DNA of 50,840 nucleotides from Brevibacterium sp. (GCF_031179145.1 NZ_JAPSIB010000023.1:1-50840); one strand, 5' to 3'; positions 34,642 to 43,105 are shown, numbered from the stretch's first letter. Notes: generated from the letters alone by a model not told the origin. Program-made: numbers and translations.

Positions 34642-35634
34642 TCAGACCGCTGAGGTCACCTCACGACTGACCATCTCCCGGTTGACGGCATACTGCGGTT
34701 CTCGTCCCGACAGCGCCTCGTGGATCTGCGCGGCCGCGGCATTCCCGACGTCGATCATCGACCGATCAGACTGCCCGGCGATGTGCGGTGTGACGACCAG
34801 TCCGGGAAGGTCGACGGCGATGCGCGAATGAGGAAGCGGATCATTCATGCTCACCGCTTCGCCTTCGATGACATCGAGCCCGGCGTACAGGCGGCCCTCT
34901 GCGATCTCGTCCTGCAGTGCGGCTTCGTCGATCAGCCCGCCCCGGCTCGTGTTGACGATGATCGATCCGTCCTTCAGTCTGCTCAGGGAATCGGCATTGA
35001 TCATGTGACGAGTCTCGACGGTGAGCGGGACGTGCAGCGTGACGACGTCGGATGATTCGAGCAGTTGATCCAGCGCTGTCAGGCGCACGTCCTCGTCTGT
35101 GATGTCCGAGTCGCTGAGGATGGGATCGGTGACTACGATCGACATCCCGAAGCCGCGAGCAATGGTGGCGACCCGACGCCCGATCCGGCCGTAGCCCACG
35201 ATTCCGATGGTCTTTCCCAACAGCTGGGTCCCCACCAGCCGTGGTTTGGCCGAATGCCATTCGCCGGCCGCGACTGCGCGCGCGCCGTCGACGGTCTTCC
35301 GCGCTGCGCTGAGCGCGAGGGCGAAGACGTGCTCTGCCACGGCGGGGGCGTTCGCTCCAGGAGTGATGGTCACCCAGATCTTCCGCGCCGAGGCGGCCTC
35401 GAGATCGACATTGTCAAAGCCGACTCCGTGGCGGGCGATGACCTTCAAGTGCGGTGCCGCATCGATCATCGCGGCGGTGATGTTCTCGCTGCGCACCAGG
35501 ACGGCATCGACCTCGGGGGCCACCTCGGCCCAGGTCCTGGCGTCGTGGCCGTAGGCCCGGCAAACGGTGTATCGGGATCGAAGGTCCGCATACACCTCGG
35601 TGGCAATGGGGTCTGTGATGTAGACGGTCGGCAT
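34642..35634 (-). CDS. D-isomer-specific 2-hydroxyacid dehydrogenase
   Basis: A 330-residue NAD-dependent enzyme of the phosphoglycerate dehydrogenase superfamily. IGIVGYGRIGRRVA is the dinucleotide loop; the catalytic triad is the arginine of NTSRGGLID, the glutamate of DVIEGEAV and the histidine of VVTPHIAGQS. It lacks the C-terminal ACT domain of SerA, so biosynthetic serine production is unlikely. It would oxidise a 2-hydroxyacid to the 2-oxoacid that the ThDP enzyme then decarboxylates. Among characterised relatives, SlcC ((S)-sulfolactate dehydrogenase) is a phosphoglycerate-dehydrogenase-like protein encoded next to a tripartite transporter. The ATG at 35634 follows GGAAGG. Confidence 0.9.
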   Translation of the reverse strand: MPTVYITDPIATEVYADLRSRYTVCRAYGHDARTWAEVAPEVDAVLVRSENITAAMIDAAPHLKVIARHGVGFDNVDLEAASARKIWVTITPGANAPAVAEHVFALALSAARKTVDGARAVAAGEWHSAKPRLVGTQLLGKTIGIVGYGRIGRRVATIARGFGMSIVVTDPILSDSDITDEDVRLTALDQLLESSDVVTLHVPLTVETRHMINADSLSRLKDGSIIVNTSRGGLIDEAALQDEIAEGRLYAGLDVIEGEAVSMNDPLPHSRIAVDLPGLVVTPHIAGQSDRSMIDVGNAAAAQIHEALSGREPQYAVNREMVSREVTSAV

Positions 35635-35712
35635 GGATTGGCCCTTCCTGGGTGAGAATGATCTGCCAACGGGTGGCAAGTGAACTGCGGCTGCCCGTGC
35701 TGCTGGAGATGG

Positions 35713-35751
35713 AACCGGGTGCCGAGGCGACGCAGTGCTCGGCACCCGGTT
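35713..35751 (-). terminator. 13-bp hairpin between the dehydrogenase genes
   Basis: Arms 35713-35725 and 35739-35751 are exact complements with a 13-nt loop, about 30 nt after the stop of the DUF1932 gene on the minus strand. It probably terminates or attenuates the rraA-tct-DUF1932 transcript. Confidence 0.6.
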
Positions 35752-35781
35752 GGCAGAGTGGAGATCGAGAGTGGCGTCGGA

Positions 35782-36573
35782 TCAGTGTGAGCAGACTGGA
35801 CGGAACGCGCCCTGCTCATAGTTCTGCGCCACGGCGTCGAGCAGTGCGCTCGATCGACCGCTGGCGTTGACCATGGCGATCACTTCGCGCACTTCTCTGC
35901 CTCTGCGCTCGCGATGATCCGGGTGGGTTCTCACCATGCTGTCCATGATGGTGGTGAAGCTGCCGGTTTCGAAGTCACCGAAGATCCTCCGGTAGTCGTC
36001 GCCCAGGTTGTACTCCGCGGCGATCGTCTGGGCTTCGCAGGCCAGCGCCTCCAGGCCCTTGGTGACGATCGAGCGCACAAGCTTGAGCCTTGCGGCTGCC
36101 CCCGCTTCGCTGTTCTCCGCTCGGAGCAGTGACGCTCCGCTCGCGGAGATGAGCTGCTGTGCGGCTCCGGACGGGGTGCCGGCGATCGCCAAGGGTGTGC
36201 TCAGACCACCGGCCGCGATGGCACCCAGGATGGTGACATCGACGTAAGAGCTGCCGTGCGCAGTGCACCATTCGGCAATGCTCCTCTTGCCCTCCGGCCC
36301 ATTCGACGAGAAGTCGAGGATCTCGGCAGGTCCGGCGGTTCCGTCTGGTCCGAAGGTCGAGCGAATCGCCGTCTCCGCTGTTCCACCGCTGACGAACACC
36401 AGGACGATGTCGCAAGCGCCGAGCTCGCTGGCCTCCGATGCCTGACTGAAGGGCGAGACATCGATATCCGCTGGTTCGAAGACTGTCGGCGTCATGTCGA
36501 GGGTGTCCCACGGGATGCCCCGCAGCCACGCGCTGCCGACCATGCCTGCGCCGAGGATTCCTACAGTTGTCAT
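35782..36573 (-). CDS. NAD(P)-binding dehydrogenase with DUF1932 C-terminal domain
   Basis: A 263-residue protein. GILGAGMVGSAW is the Rossmann loop of the 6-phosphogluconate / beta-hydroxyacid dehydrogenase family; VTILGAIAAGGLSTPLAIAG resembles the substrate loop of this family. The C-terminal helices (KLVRSIVTKGLEALACEAQTIAAEYNL, shown in part) are DUF1932. Catalysis would need a conserved lysine, K164 in LKLVRS. It is the fifth gene of the minus-strand run, 36 nt after tctA. The substrate is unknown, but location suggests oxidation of an intermediate or isomer of the imported acid. Confidence 0.8.
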   Translation of the reverse strand: MTTVGILGAGMVGSAWLRGIPWDTLDMTPTVFEPADIDVSPFSQASEASELGACDIVLVFVSGGTAETAIRSTFGPDGTAGPAEILDFSSNGPEGKRSIAEWCTAHGSSYVDVTILGAIAAGGLSTPLAIAGTPSGAAQQLISASGASLLRAENSEAGAAARLKLVRSIVTKGLEALACEAQTIAAEYNLGDDYRRIFGDFETGSFTTIMDSMVRTHPDHRERRGREVREVIAMVNASGRSSALLDAVAQNYEQGAFRPVCSH

Positions 36574-36609
36574 ATTCTTCTGCTTTCGTGAATGATGGAG
36601 CTGCTGCGC

Positions 36610-38133
36610 TCAGGCGATCGTCGCCGGGGCCTTCTTCGCCTTTGTCCGCTTCATCGCCTTGGCGATCATCGGCCACACCAAGGTGAGGACGATCATGATG
36701 ATGAGGACGACGGAGATCGGCCGAGTGAGGAACGACAACCAGATATTGTCGTCTCCCACGATGGTCATGGTCTGGCGAAACCCTCGTTCGGCGATCGGGC
36801 CGAGTATGAGTCCGAGGATCACCGGGGCGGCACTGATGTTGAGGACGCGCAGACCGTAACCGACGAGGCCGAAGACGAGCATCATGACGACGTCGAACAT
36901 CGAGTTGCGGATTGCGAAGGCACCGAGCACGGACAATGCGATGATCACCGCGACAAGGACTCCGACCGGGGCATCGGCGACCTTGACGACGTAGCGAGCG
37001 ATCGCCAGTCCGACGACTCCCATGAGGAGTGTGCCGATGATGAATCCGACGATGATCGAGTAGGTCTCCACGGCATCTTTGGTGAACAGCTCGTGTCCGG
37101 GGACCAGCCCCTTCATGATCAGTCCGCCGAGGAGTATCGCCGTAGCCGTGCTGCCTGGGATGCCCAGTGTCAGGGTGGGAATGAGCGCACCGCCGACCAC
37201 GGCATTGTTGGCGGATTCCGGTGCTGCGATCGCTGGGTAGTGGCCGGTCCCGAATTTCTCCGGGGTCTTGCTCGCCCGTTTCGCCTCGTTGTAGGAGATC
37301 CATGAGGCGATGTCACCACCGGCGCCGGGCAGGATGCCGACTCCGGTGCCGATGAAGCCTGACTTGATGATGGTCGGGGTGATGCGCATCCATTCTTTGA
37401 AGCTGAGGTTGGACTTGCGCAGACTGGTTTCCTGTTTCGGGATCTCCTTGCCGCTGTCGGCGGGAGTGCGCAGCAGGACGATGAGCTGTGCGACTGCGAA
37501 GAGGCCGATCATGGCCGGAATCATCTGCACACCGGACTGCAGGCCCTGGACCTCGAACGTGAGGCGTTGGGTGCCGACCATATTGTCAATGCCGACAAAG
37601 CTCAGCCCGAGGCCGAGCAGCGCGGCGATGATGCCCTTGAGCAGGGAGGTCCCGGCCAGACCGCCGATGACAGTGAGCCCGAAGAGCGCGACCCAGAAAT
37701 ACTCCTGCGGACCGAAGACCAAGGAGATCCTGGCCAGCAGCGGGGCGAAGAGAATCAGCGCGATCGCACTGAGTATTCCTCCGGCCATCGATGAGACGGT
37801 GGCGATGATGATGGCACGATAGCCCAGACCCTGCCGGGTGAGTGGATAGCCGTCGAGGCTCGTCGCCGCATTGGCCGGAGTGCCCGGAGTGTAGAGGAGG
37901 ATTGCGGAGATCGTACCTCCATATACGCCGGCAGTGTAGACCGTGACGAGCAGGATGAGTCCCGGGATGGGATCCATGAGGAACGTGACCGGAATGAGCA
38001 GGGCGATGGCCATAGTTGCCGAGAGGCCGGGCAGTGCCCCGATGACGACGCCGATGACTGTGCCCAACAGGATCGAGAGCAGACTGGCGAGCTGAAACAC
38101 TTCGCCGATGACATCAATGAACATCGGGAACAC
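36610..38133 (-). CDS. tctA: Tripartite tricarboxylate transporter, large membrane subunit TctA
   Basis: A 507-residue protein with about 11-12 membrane helices, the family's usual size. Conserved TctA segments are GALPGLSATMAIALLIPVTF, VYTAGVYGGTISAILL (with Gly-rich motif) and GILPGAGGDIASWISYNEAK, plus LGIPGSTATAILLGGL. It forms the permease through which the substrate moves. A GTG at 38133 sits 5 nt after GGAGG; ATG at 38124 is an alternative. It lies between tctB (27 nt gap) and the DUF1932 gene. Confidence 0.93.
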   Translation of the reverse strand: MFPMFIDVIGEVFQLASLLSILLGTVIGVVIGALPGLSATMAIALLIPVTFLMDPIPGLILLVTVYTAGVYGGTISAILLYTPGTPANAATSLDGYPLTRQGLGYRAIIIATVSSMAGGILSAIALILFAPLLARISLVFGPQEYFWVALFGLTVIGGLAGTSLLKGIIAALLGLGLSFVGIDNMVGTQRLTFEVQGLQSGVQMIPAMIGLFAVAQLIVLLRTPADSGKEIPKQETSLRKSNLSFKEWMRITPTIIKSGFIGTGVGILPGAGGDIASWISYNEAKRASKTPEKFGTGHYPAIAAPESANNAVVGGALIPTLTLGIPGSTATAILLGGLIMKGLVPGHELFTKDAVETYSIIVGFIIGTLLMGVVGLAIARYVVKVADAPVGVLVAVIIALSVLGAFAIRNSMFDVVMMLVFGLVGYGLRVLNISAAPVILGLILGPIAERGFRQTMTIVGDDNIWLSFLTRPISVVLIIMIVLTLVWPMIAKAMKRTKAKKAPATIA

Positions 38134-38160
38134 CCCCTCCTCCGATTGTTATGCACGCGA

Positions 38161-38652
38161 TCACAGCAGAACTCCTTCGGGCAGTGGAACATTCAGCTGC
38201 AAGGTGAAGGTCAGGTAGACGATGGCGGTGATGACGATCGGCACGCCCAGACAGAGGATGATCTTCCGAACCCCGAGTGCAAGCATGAGCCCGATCATGA
38301 AGAGGATCGTCATCACATAGAACCCGACAACAGGGATGAGCGCGACATAGGCGATGGTGGCCCCAGCGAAGATGAGCACGGGCCTGACCTGTCCGCCGGC
38401 ACCGGATTCAGTTTCTTCGTCGGCAGGTGCCTGCGCCGGATCAGCGGACCTGGAAGCTTGAGCGGCTCTCCTGGCATCTCTGGTTCCGACAACGTAGTTG
38501 CGAATGATTTCGATGACGCCGATGACGATGAGTGCCCAGGCGACGCTCTTCGGGAACAGTGCGGACAGTTCAGGAAGGTCTGAGATGCTGACGAACATCA
38601 CAACTCCGGCCAGGAACCCGGCTAGTCCGATATAGCTGATTCTGTTCTGCAT
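38161..38652 (-). CDS. tctB: Tripartite tricarboxylate transporter, small membrane subunit TctB
   Basis: A 163-residue protein with about four membrane helices: residues 7-23, 37-51, 92-112 and 117-150. A charged and disordered loop of about 30 residues (ADPAQAPADEETESGAGG) separates the two pairs. It fits TctB, the poorly conserved partner of TctA. It is 4 nt from tctC and 27 nt from tctA. Confidence 0.85.
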   Translation of the reverse strand: MQNRISYIGLAGFLAGVVMFVSISDLPELSALFPKSVAWALIVIGVIEIIRNYVVGTRDARRAAQASRSADPAQAPADEETESGAGGQVRPVLIFAGATIAYVALIPVVGFYVMTILFMIGLMLALGVRKIILCLGVPIVITAIVYLTFTLQLNVPLPEGVLL

Positions 38653-38656
38653 GATG

Positions 38657-39649
38657 TCAGCTCCATCCCAGCAGGTCTTTCAGTCCTTCGATCTTCTTGT
38701 CCTCTTCGAGCATGAGGTTCTTGTAGTCGTCGGGTCCCTGGTAGTTGATGGCCAAGCCCTGCTCGTCCATCACTTTCTTGTGCTCTTCTGATTCGATGGC
38801 CGCCCGGAATGCGTCAGACAGCTTCGTCTTGATATCGTCCGGCATGCCGGCAGGGGCCCCGACACCACGAGATGAGCTGCCATGGACCGGTCCGAAGCCG
38901 GATTCCTCGACCGTGGGCACGTCAGGCAGGAACTCCGAACGCTCCTCGGCCAGCACTCCTACGGTTTTCAGCTCTCCCTGGTCATTGGGTTGGAAGGCCT
39001 CGCCCACATTGTTGAAGAGGACATCGACGTGGCCGCCGAGGAAGGAGGACATGCCTTCGGACGCGCCCTCGGTATGGACGATCTTGAACTTGGTGCCGAG
39101 TTCCTTGTTCAGCTGCAGAGCCGAGATGTGATCGTCACTGCCCACACCGGTGGACGTCGTCGTCAGCTCGTGGGTCTTGGCATACTCGATCAGCGACTTG
39201 AGGTCGGTGAAGCGGTCTTCGTCATTGCGGATCGAGATGGCACCGGGATCGGTCACCTGATTGGCCAGGAATGTGAAGTCGTCGATCGACTTCTCTCTCC
39301 CGAGCTCGGGGTTGATGTATCCGGATTGCAAGTTCGGGGTGTTCATATAGGTCAACGTGTATCCATCTGGATCTTCGCTGAGCACATGTTCCCAGGCCAC
39401 CCACCCTCCGGCTCCCGGTTCATTGACTACCTGGATCTCCGCACCGTCACCGAGTTCCTTCTCGACCAGGGGCATGAGTTGGCGAGCACCGAGGTCAGTG
39501 CCGCCGCCGGCTGCGAAGCCGACGATGACCTGAATGGGCTCGGAGGGAAACGCACCGGCACTCTCGGGTTCGCCCGACCCGCAGGCAGTGAGCGTGAGGC
39601 CCAGAACTGAGATTCCGGAGATGGCTGTGGCTAGTCGTGTGTGCTTCAT
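38657..39649 (-). CDS. tctC: Tripartite tricarboxylate transporter substrate-binding lipoprotein TctC
   Basis: A 330-residue extracytoplasmic binding protein. The signal peptide ends at the lipobox LTAC with C23, so it is anchored in the membrane as a lipoprotein. The mature start FPSEPIQVIVGFAAGGGTD is the classic TctC ligand loop (first beta-strand and Gly-rich turn that bind carboxylate), and VVNEPGAGGWVAWEHV follows. TctC proteins bind citrate, aromatic acids, glutarate, sulfolactate and others. The transporter gene set is complete. Confidence 0.94.
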   Translation of the reverse strand: MKHTRLATAISGISVLGLTLTACGSGEPESAGAFPSEPIQVIVGFAAGGGTDLGARQLMPLVEKELGDGAEIQVVNEPGAGGWVAWEHVLSEDPDGYTLTYMNTPNLQSGYINPELGREKSIDDFTFLANQVTDPGAISIRNDEDRFTDLKSLIEYAKTHELTTTSTGVGSDDHISALQLNKELGTKFKIVHTEGASEGMSSFLGGHVDVLFNNVGEAFQPNDQGELKTVGVLAEERSEFLPDVPTVEESGFGPVHGSSSRGVGAPAGMPDDIKTKLSDAFRAAIESEEHKKVMDEQGLAINYQGPDDYKNLMLEEDKKIEGLKDLLGWS

Positions 39650-39683
39650 GATTGTCCTTCGTTAGGTGAGACTCGTGTGTGCT

Positions 39684-40367
39684 TCAGATGTGAACTGCGC
39701 CGATGCGGCTCATCTGTTCGGCCACCCATGGGCGATTGAATTCGCCGGTGGCGGTGATGGATTCGATGATCGTGGCTTCTTTGTCCATGACTCCGTCAAC
39801 TTCGACGGCGATGTCATCGGCGTCATCGGCCGGGACGACTGCCAGTCCGTCAGCGTCGCCGATGACGATGTCGCCCGGGTTGACGACGACTCCCCCGCAG
39901 GAGATGGGGTAGTTGATCTCTCCGGGGCCATGCTTGTACGGCCCATTCGGGTTGGTGCCTCGCGCGAAGACCGGGAACGGGCACGCGGAGCTGATGTAGT
40001 CGAGGTCGCGGACATACCCATCGATGACGACACCGCCGATGTTCTTGGTCGCCAGATACTGCAGCATGAGCTCACCGATCACGGCGCGCCTGCTGCTGCC
40101 TTCAGCGGAGACGACGAGGACCTGACCTGCTGTCATGGTGTCCATGGCGACATGGATGAGCAGATTGTCGCCCGTCGGAACCTTGACGGTCACTGCCGGA
40201 CCGCAGAGTCGGTGGTCGTTGAGCGGAACAAGATCGCCATCCAGCGAGTACAGACGCTGCATGGCGTCGCCGACATTGGCGACGGGCGCTGCAGCCAGAC
40301 GGCGCAGAGTCTCCTCCTTCGGTGTCGGAATTGTGATGTCCTTGACGCGGTTGCCTGCTGATCCCAT
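39684..40367 (-). CDS. RraA-like aldolase / oxaloacetate decarboxylase-type protein
   Basis: A 227-residue protein of the RraA / HMG-aldolase family. GDNLLIHVAMDTMTAGQVLV, the GELML segment, DGYVRDLDYI with the catalytic Arg-Asp pair, and IGDADGLAVVP near the end are the family's metal and enolate-binding motifs. Such proteins cleave 4-hydroxy-4-methyl-2-oxoglutarate or related acids to pyruvate and oxaloacetate/pyruvate, or decarboxylate oxaloacetate. It is the first gene of the catabolic operon, opposite the LysR gene, so it belongs to the regulated pathway. RNase-E inhibition is not expected as the primary function. Confidence 0.87.
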   Translation of the reverse strand: MGSAGNRVKDITIPTPKEETLRRLAAAPVANVGDAMQRLYSLDGDLVPLNDHRLCGPAVTVKVPTGDNLLIHVAMDTMTAGQVLVVSAEGSSRRAVIGELMLQYLATKNIGGVVIDGYVRDLDYISSACPFPVFARGTNPNGPYKHGPGEINYPISCGGVVVNPGDIVIGDADGLAVVPADDADDIAVEVDGVMDKEATIIESITATGEFNRPWVAEQMSRIGAVHI

Positions 40368-40503
40368 GGTTTTCCTCTTTCGTGGAAGTGCGGTTCTGTC
40401 AAGTGCTTAGTGCTGTGACTCGGAGAATGCGGCGAGGATGATGCCGATTCCGGCATGGCGATCAGCTCCGAATCTTCGTGGTCCTCAGGGGGCTCGAGTT
40501 ATG

Positions 40504-40534
40504 ACGTTATGTGAGCCGCATTACCCTCGTCCAA
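40504..40534 (-). promoter_or_regulatory. Predicted promoter of the rraA-tct operon
   Basis: On the minus strand, TTGGAC (40534-40529) and TAACGT (40509-40504) are separated by 19 nt, close to a -35 and a TANNNT -10. Transcription would start near 40497, giving a leader of about 130 nt to the rraA ATG at 40367. Confidence 0.45.
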
Positions 40535-40545
40535 TGCAAAAACAG

Positions 40546-40581
40546 CCACCACCGCATAACATGGTGGTTATGCGATGGTGG
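40546..40581. promoter_or_regulatory. LysR-type operator palindrome
   Basis: Arms 40546-40560 (ends CGCATAAC) and 40567-40581 (starts GTTATGCG) form a 15-bp inverted repeat with one mismatch and 6-bp spacer. Its centre is about 66 bp upstream of the predicted operon start and 35 bp upstream of the lysR ATG, the classical position of a LysR recognition site. Two extra GTTATG half-sites lie at 40498 and 40506. Confidence 0.65.
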
Positions 40582-40597
40582 ATACGAGGTTCCGGAG

Positions 40598-41518
40598 ATG
40601 AGTGACGCGCTGAGATATCTGCAGACCATCGTCGAGCACGGGAACCTGACTCGGGCGGCAGACGCCTTGTTCATCAGCCAGCCTGCACTGAGCAGATACA
40701 TCGCCCGGCTTGAGGCGACCGTGGGAGTCACTTTGATCGATCGCTCCGCTCAGCCGCTCGTTCTCACTGCCGAGGGACATCGCTACAGCGACTACCTGCT
40801 TGCGGCAGAGAAGCTGCGATCCTCAATGGAGGCTGACCTCAGAGGTATGGGGCAGCTGAGCGGTGAAACTGTTCGCCTGGGTGCCACAGGGTGGCGGACC
40901 CTGACGCTGATTCCTCAGGTGATGCCGGAAATCCTCGAAGTCTGGCCAGGATTGAGCCTCAATCTCTACGGGCTCTCCAACTCCGACCTTCTCAGTGGGG
41001 TGCGGGCAAAGAAGCTCGATCTGGCCGTGATGTACACGGGCCAAGCAGGGATCGGGGTGCATTTCGACAAGATCATTGACGAACAGGTGCTGTTGGCAGG
41101 CAAGTCTGTCGAAACTCTGCTTGCAGGACAAGAACGAGGTGCCGTGGTTCCTGCAATGCAGCTGAGGGCCTTTCTGCAGACCGAGCGGCTCATACTCATG
41201 CACCCCGAGCACAACCTCGGCGCGGTCACCCGAGATTTCCTCACCAAGCTGGGTGTCAGACTTCGGCGGGTGATGAATGTCAACAGTGTGGTGCCGATGA
41301 TCGATCTGGCGGTCGCGGGCGTCGGCGTGACGTTCGTCCCGGACTCCATGGCCACTCGGTCCGAATATGCCGAGGTGCCCTATGTACGCATCCAGCATGA
41401 GGATCTCATACAGGAGATCGGTCTGGCCTGGCCGGCCGACAAGGAACCGAACGGACCCACCCGTCACCTGGCCGACGCCCTGGCCCGAGAAATCCGCCGG
41501 GATGCCGAAGTCGGCTGA
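40598..41518 (+). CDS. LysR-family transcription regulator
   Basis: A 306-residue regulator. The N-terminal helix-turn-helix is YLQTIVEHGNLTRAADALFI followed by SQPALSRYIARLE; the effector domain (residues about 90-300) has the usual two lobes. It is divergent from rraA and the transporter, so it is likely the activator that responds to the pathway's substrate or intermediate. The ATG at 40598 with GAGGTTCCGG ahead of it is chosen; the frame is open further upstream but that part overlaps the operator. Confidence 0.92.
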   Translation: MSDALRYLQTIVEHGNLTRAADALFISQPALSRYIARLEATVGVTLIDRSAQPLVLTAEGHRYSDYLLAAEKLRSSMEADLRGMGQLSGETVRLGATGWRTLTLIPQVMPEILEVWPGLSLNLYGLSNSDLLSGVRAKKLDLAVMYTGQAGIGVHFDKIIDEQVLLAGKSVETLLAGQERGAVVPAMQLRAFLQTERLILMHPEHNLGAVTRDFLTKLGVRLRRVMNVNSVVPMIDLAVAGVGVTFVPDSMATRSEYAEVPYVRIQHEDLIQEIGLAWPADKEPNGPTRHLADALAREIRRDAEVG

Positions 41519-41620
41519 GTTCGCTCGAGCCGCGAACTCAGCAAATCGATCGGCACAGCATCGTGGCCATCGACCTTGGCCCGATAGGCCCTACCGCGGC
41601 TTCCAATGTCCGGGAAATCA

Positions 41621-41651
41621 CCCCTTAACCTGGTCAGCCCAGGTTAAGGGG
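41621..41651. terminator. Terminator hairpin between lysR and metB
   Basis: A perfect 13-bp stem (41621-41633 with 41639-41651) and 5-nt loop lies between convergent genes. A second small hairpin, GTGCCTG / CAGGCAC, is at 41681-41697 closer to metB. Confidence 0.75.
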
Positions 41652-41716
41652 TTGAATTCCTGTGTCGCCAGGAGGCCTTCGTGCCTGATTCAGGCACAAG
41701 GCAGCGTGTCTGAACG

Positions 41717-43105
41717 TCAGGCGCCGGTCAGGGCATCAGCCTTCACGCTGAGAGCAGACTCGCCTGGAGCCGCCTCGGCAGTCGTCGCCTCGGCAGTCGC
41801 CGCCTCAGCAGTCGTCGCCTCAGCGGTCGCCGCAGCGGATCCCGCCTCGCTCGGCGCCGGCTCGGCACGCCCCGCCTCGGCGGACTTGGCGAATGCGGCC
41901 TCGAGGTCAGCGAGGATGTCATCGATGTCCTCGATGCCGAGCGACAGGCGGATGAACCGCGGCGAGATGCTCAGCTCGCAGTCCGCCACGGACAGGTGGG
42001 TCATCGTGGCCGGGTGGTCGATGAGGGACTCGACTCCCCCGAGCGATTCGGCCAGGGTGATCAGCTCCGTGCCGGAGACCAGCGACAGGGCCCTGGCCTC
42101 GGTGTCCGTGCAGAAGGAGACGACACCGCCGAATCCGCTCATCTGCCTCTTCGCGATCGAATGACCCGGGTGGGACGGCAAGCCCGGGTAGTACACCTCG
42201 GCGATCTCGGGACGGCTCTCCAGCCATTCGGCAACGATCTGGGCGTTCTCGCAGTGCTTGGCCATCCGCAGCGGCAGGGTCTTGATCCCGCGCCGAGTCA
42301 GCCAGGCGTCGAACGGGGAGATCCCCAGCCCGACGGAGGCCAGGTGCTCACTCAGACGGTCGATCACCTCGGCGGCGCGGGGGCAGGTGGAGCCGTCTCC
42401 GGCCAGCACGGCACCCCCGATGACATCGGAGTGGCCGTTGATGAACTTCGTCGTCGAGTGGATGACGACATCGGCCCCGAGTTCGATCGGGCGCTGCAGA
42501 AACGGCGTGGCGAAGGTGGAGTCGACGGCGAGGATGGCGTTCGCGGCGTGGGCCAGCCGGGCAGCTTCCTCGATGTCGATGATGTCGAGGCCCGGGTTGC
42601 TCGGGGTCTCGACCCAGACGATCGCGGTCTTGTCGGTGATCGCCGCGGCCAGCTCTGCCGTGTTCGTGAGATCGACGGTGCGGATCGTCACGCCCCAGCG
42701 CTGGTACTCGTTGACGAGCAGTCGGTAGGTGCCGCCGTAGATGTCGCGCGGGATGATGATCTCGTCGCCCGGGCCGAGCAGTGCGGAGAAGACCGCGGCC
42801 TCGGCGGAAGTTCCCGAGTTCACGGCCGCCGCGAACGTCGCGCCTTCCAGTTCGCACAGCACCTCTTCGAGGTCGCTGCGGTTCGGGGTGCCCGTGCGCG
42901 CGTAGTCGAAACCGGCGCGGGTCTCTCCGGGAGTGTCCATCTGAAAAGTCGACGTCTGGAAGATCGGAGCGACGACCGACCCGGTGTGTGCCTCGGGGCG
43001 AGCGCCGGCATGGATTGAGCGCGTCGAGATTCCGGTCGGGGTGGGGTGCGAGTCAGCGGCAGTCGTCGTCGACACCTGCTCACTCGGCGGCACGCGGTAG
43101 CTCAC
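41717..43105 (-). CDS. metB: Cystathionine gamma-synthase / trans-sulfuration PLP enzyme with repetitive C-terminal tail
   Basis: A 462-residue enzyme; the family is about 380-400. Core motifs: YARTGTPNRSDLEEVL, the PLP site VVIHSTTKFINGHSDVIGG with the Schiff-base lysine, and the C-terminal RLSLGIEDIDDILADL. It joins O-acyl-homoserine with cysteine to make cystathionine; close relatives are lyases or sulfhydrylases, so exact activity is not settled. The last 65 residues are an Ala/Thr/Glu low-complexity tail made by 15-bp repeats. The GTG start at 43105 follows AAAGGA at 6 nt; the 34 codons further upstream are ignored. Confidence 0.88.
   Translation of the reverse strand: MSYRVPPSEQVSTTTAADSHPTPTGISTRSIHAGARPEAHTGSVVAPIFQTSTFQMDTPGETRAGFDYARTGTPNRSDLEEVLCELEGATFAAAVNSGTSAEAAVFSALLGPGDEIIIPRDIYGGTYRLLVNEYQRWGVTIRTVDLTNTAELAAAITDKTAIVWVETPSNPGLDIIDIEEAARLAHAANAILAVDSTFATPFLQRPIELGADVVIHSTTKFINGHSDVIGGAVLAGDGSTCPRAAEVIDRLSEHLASVGLGISPFDAWLTRRGIKTLPLRMAKHCENAQIVAEWLESRPEIAEVYYPGLPSHPGHSIAKRQMSGFGGVVSFCTDTEARALSLVSGTELITLAESLGGVESLIDHPATMTHLSVADCELSISPRFIRLSLGIEDIDDILADLEAAFAKSAEAGRAEPAPSEAGSAAATAEATTAEAATAEATTAEAAPGESALSVKADALTGA
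41772..41831. repeat. 15-bp tandem repeat, four units, in the metB tail
   Basis: Units start at 41772, 41787, 41802 and 41817 and differ by one to three bases. They are in frame and encode alternating TTAEA and ATAEA on the minus strand. Confidence 0.85.

Noticed and set aside
36592..37305. Plus-strand open frame over tctA
   Set aside because: Asp/Glu/His-rich antisense frame opposite membrane helices; no coding support.
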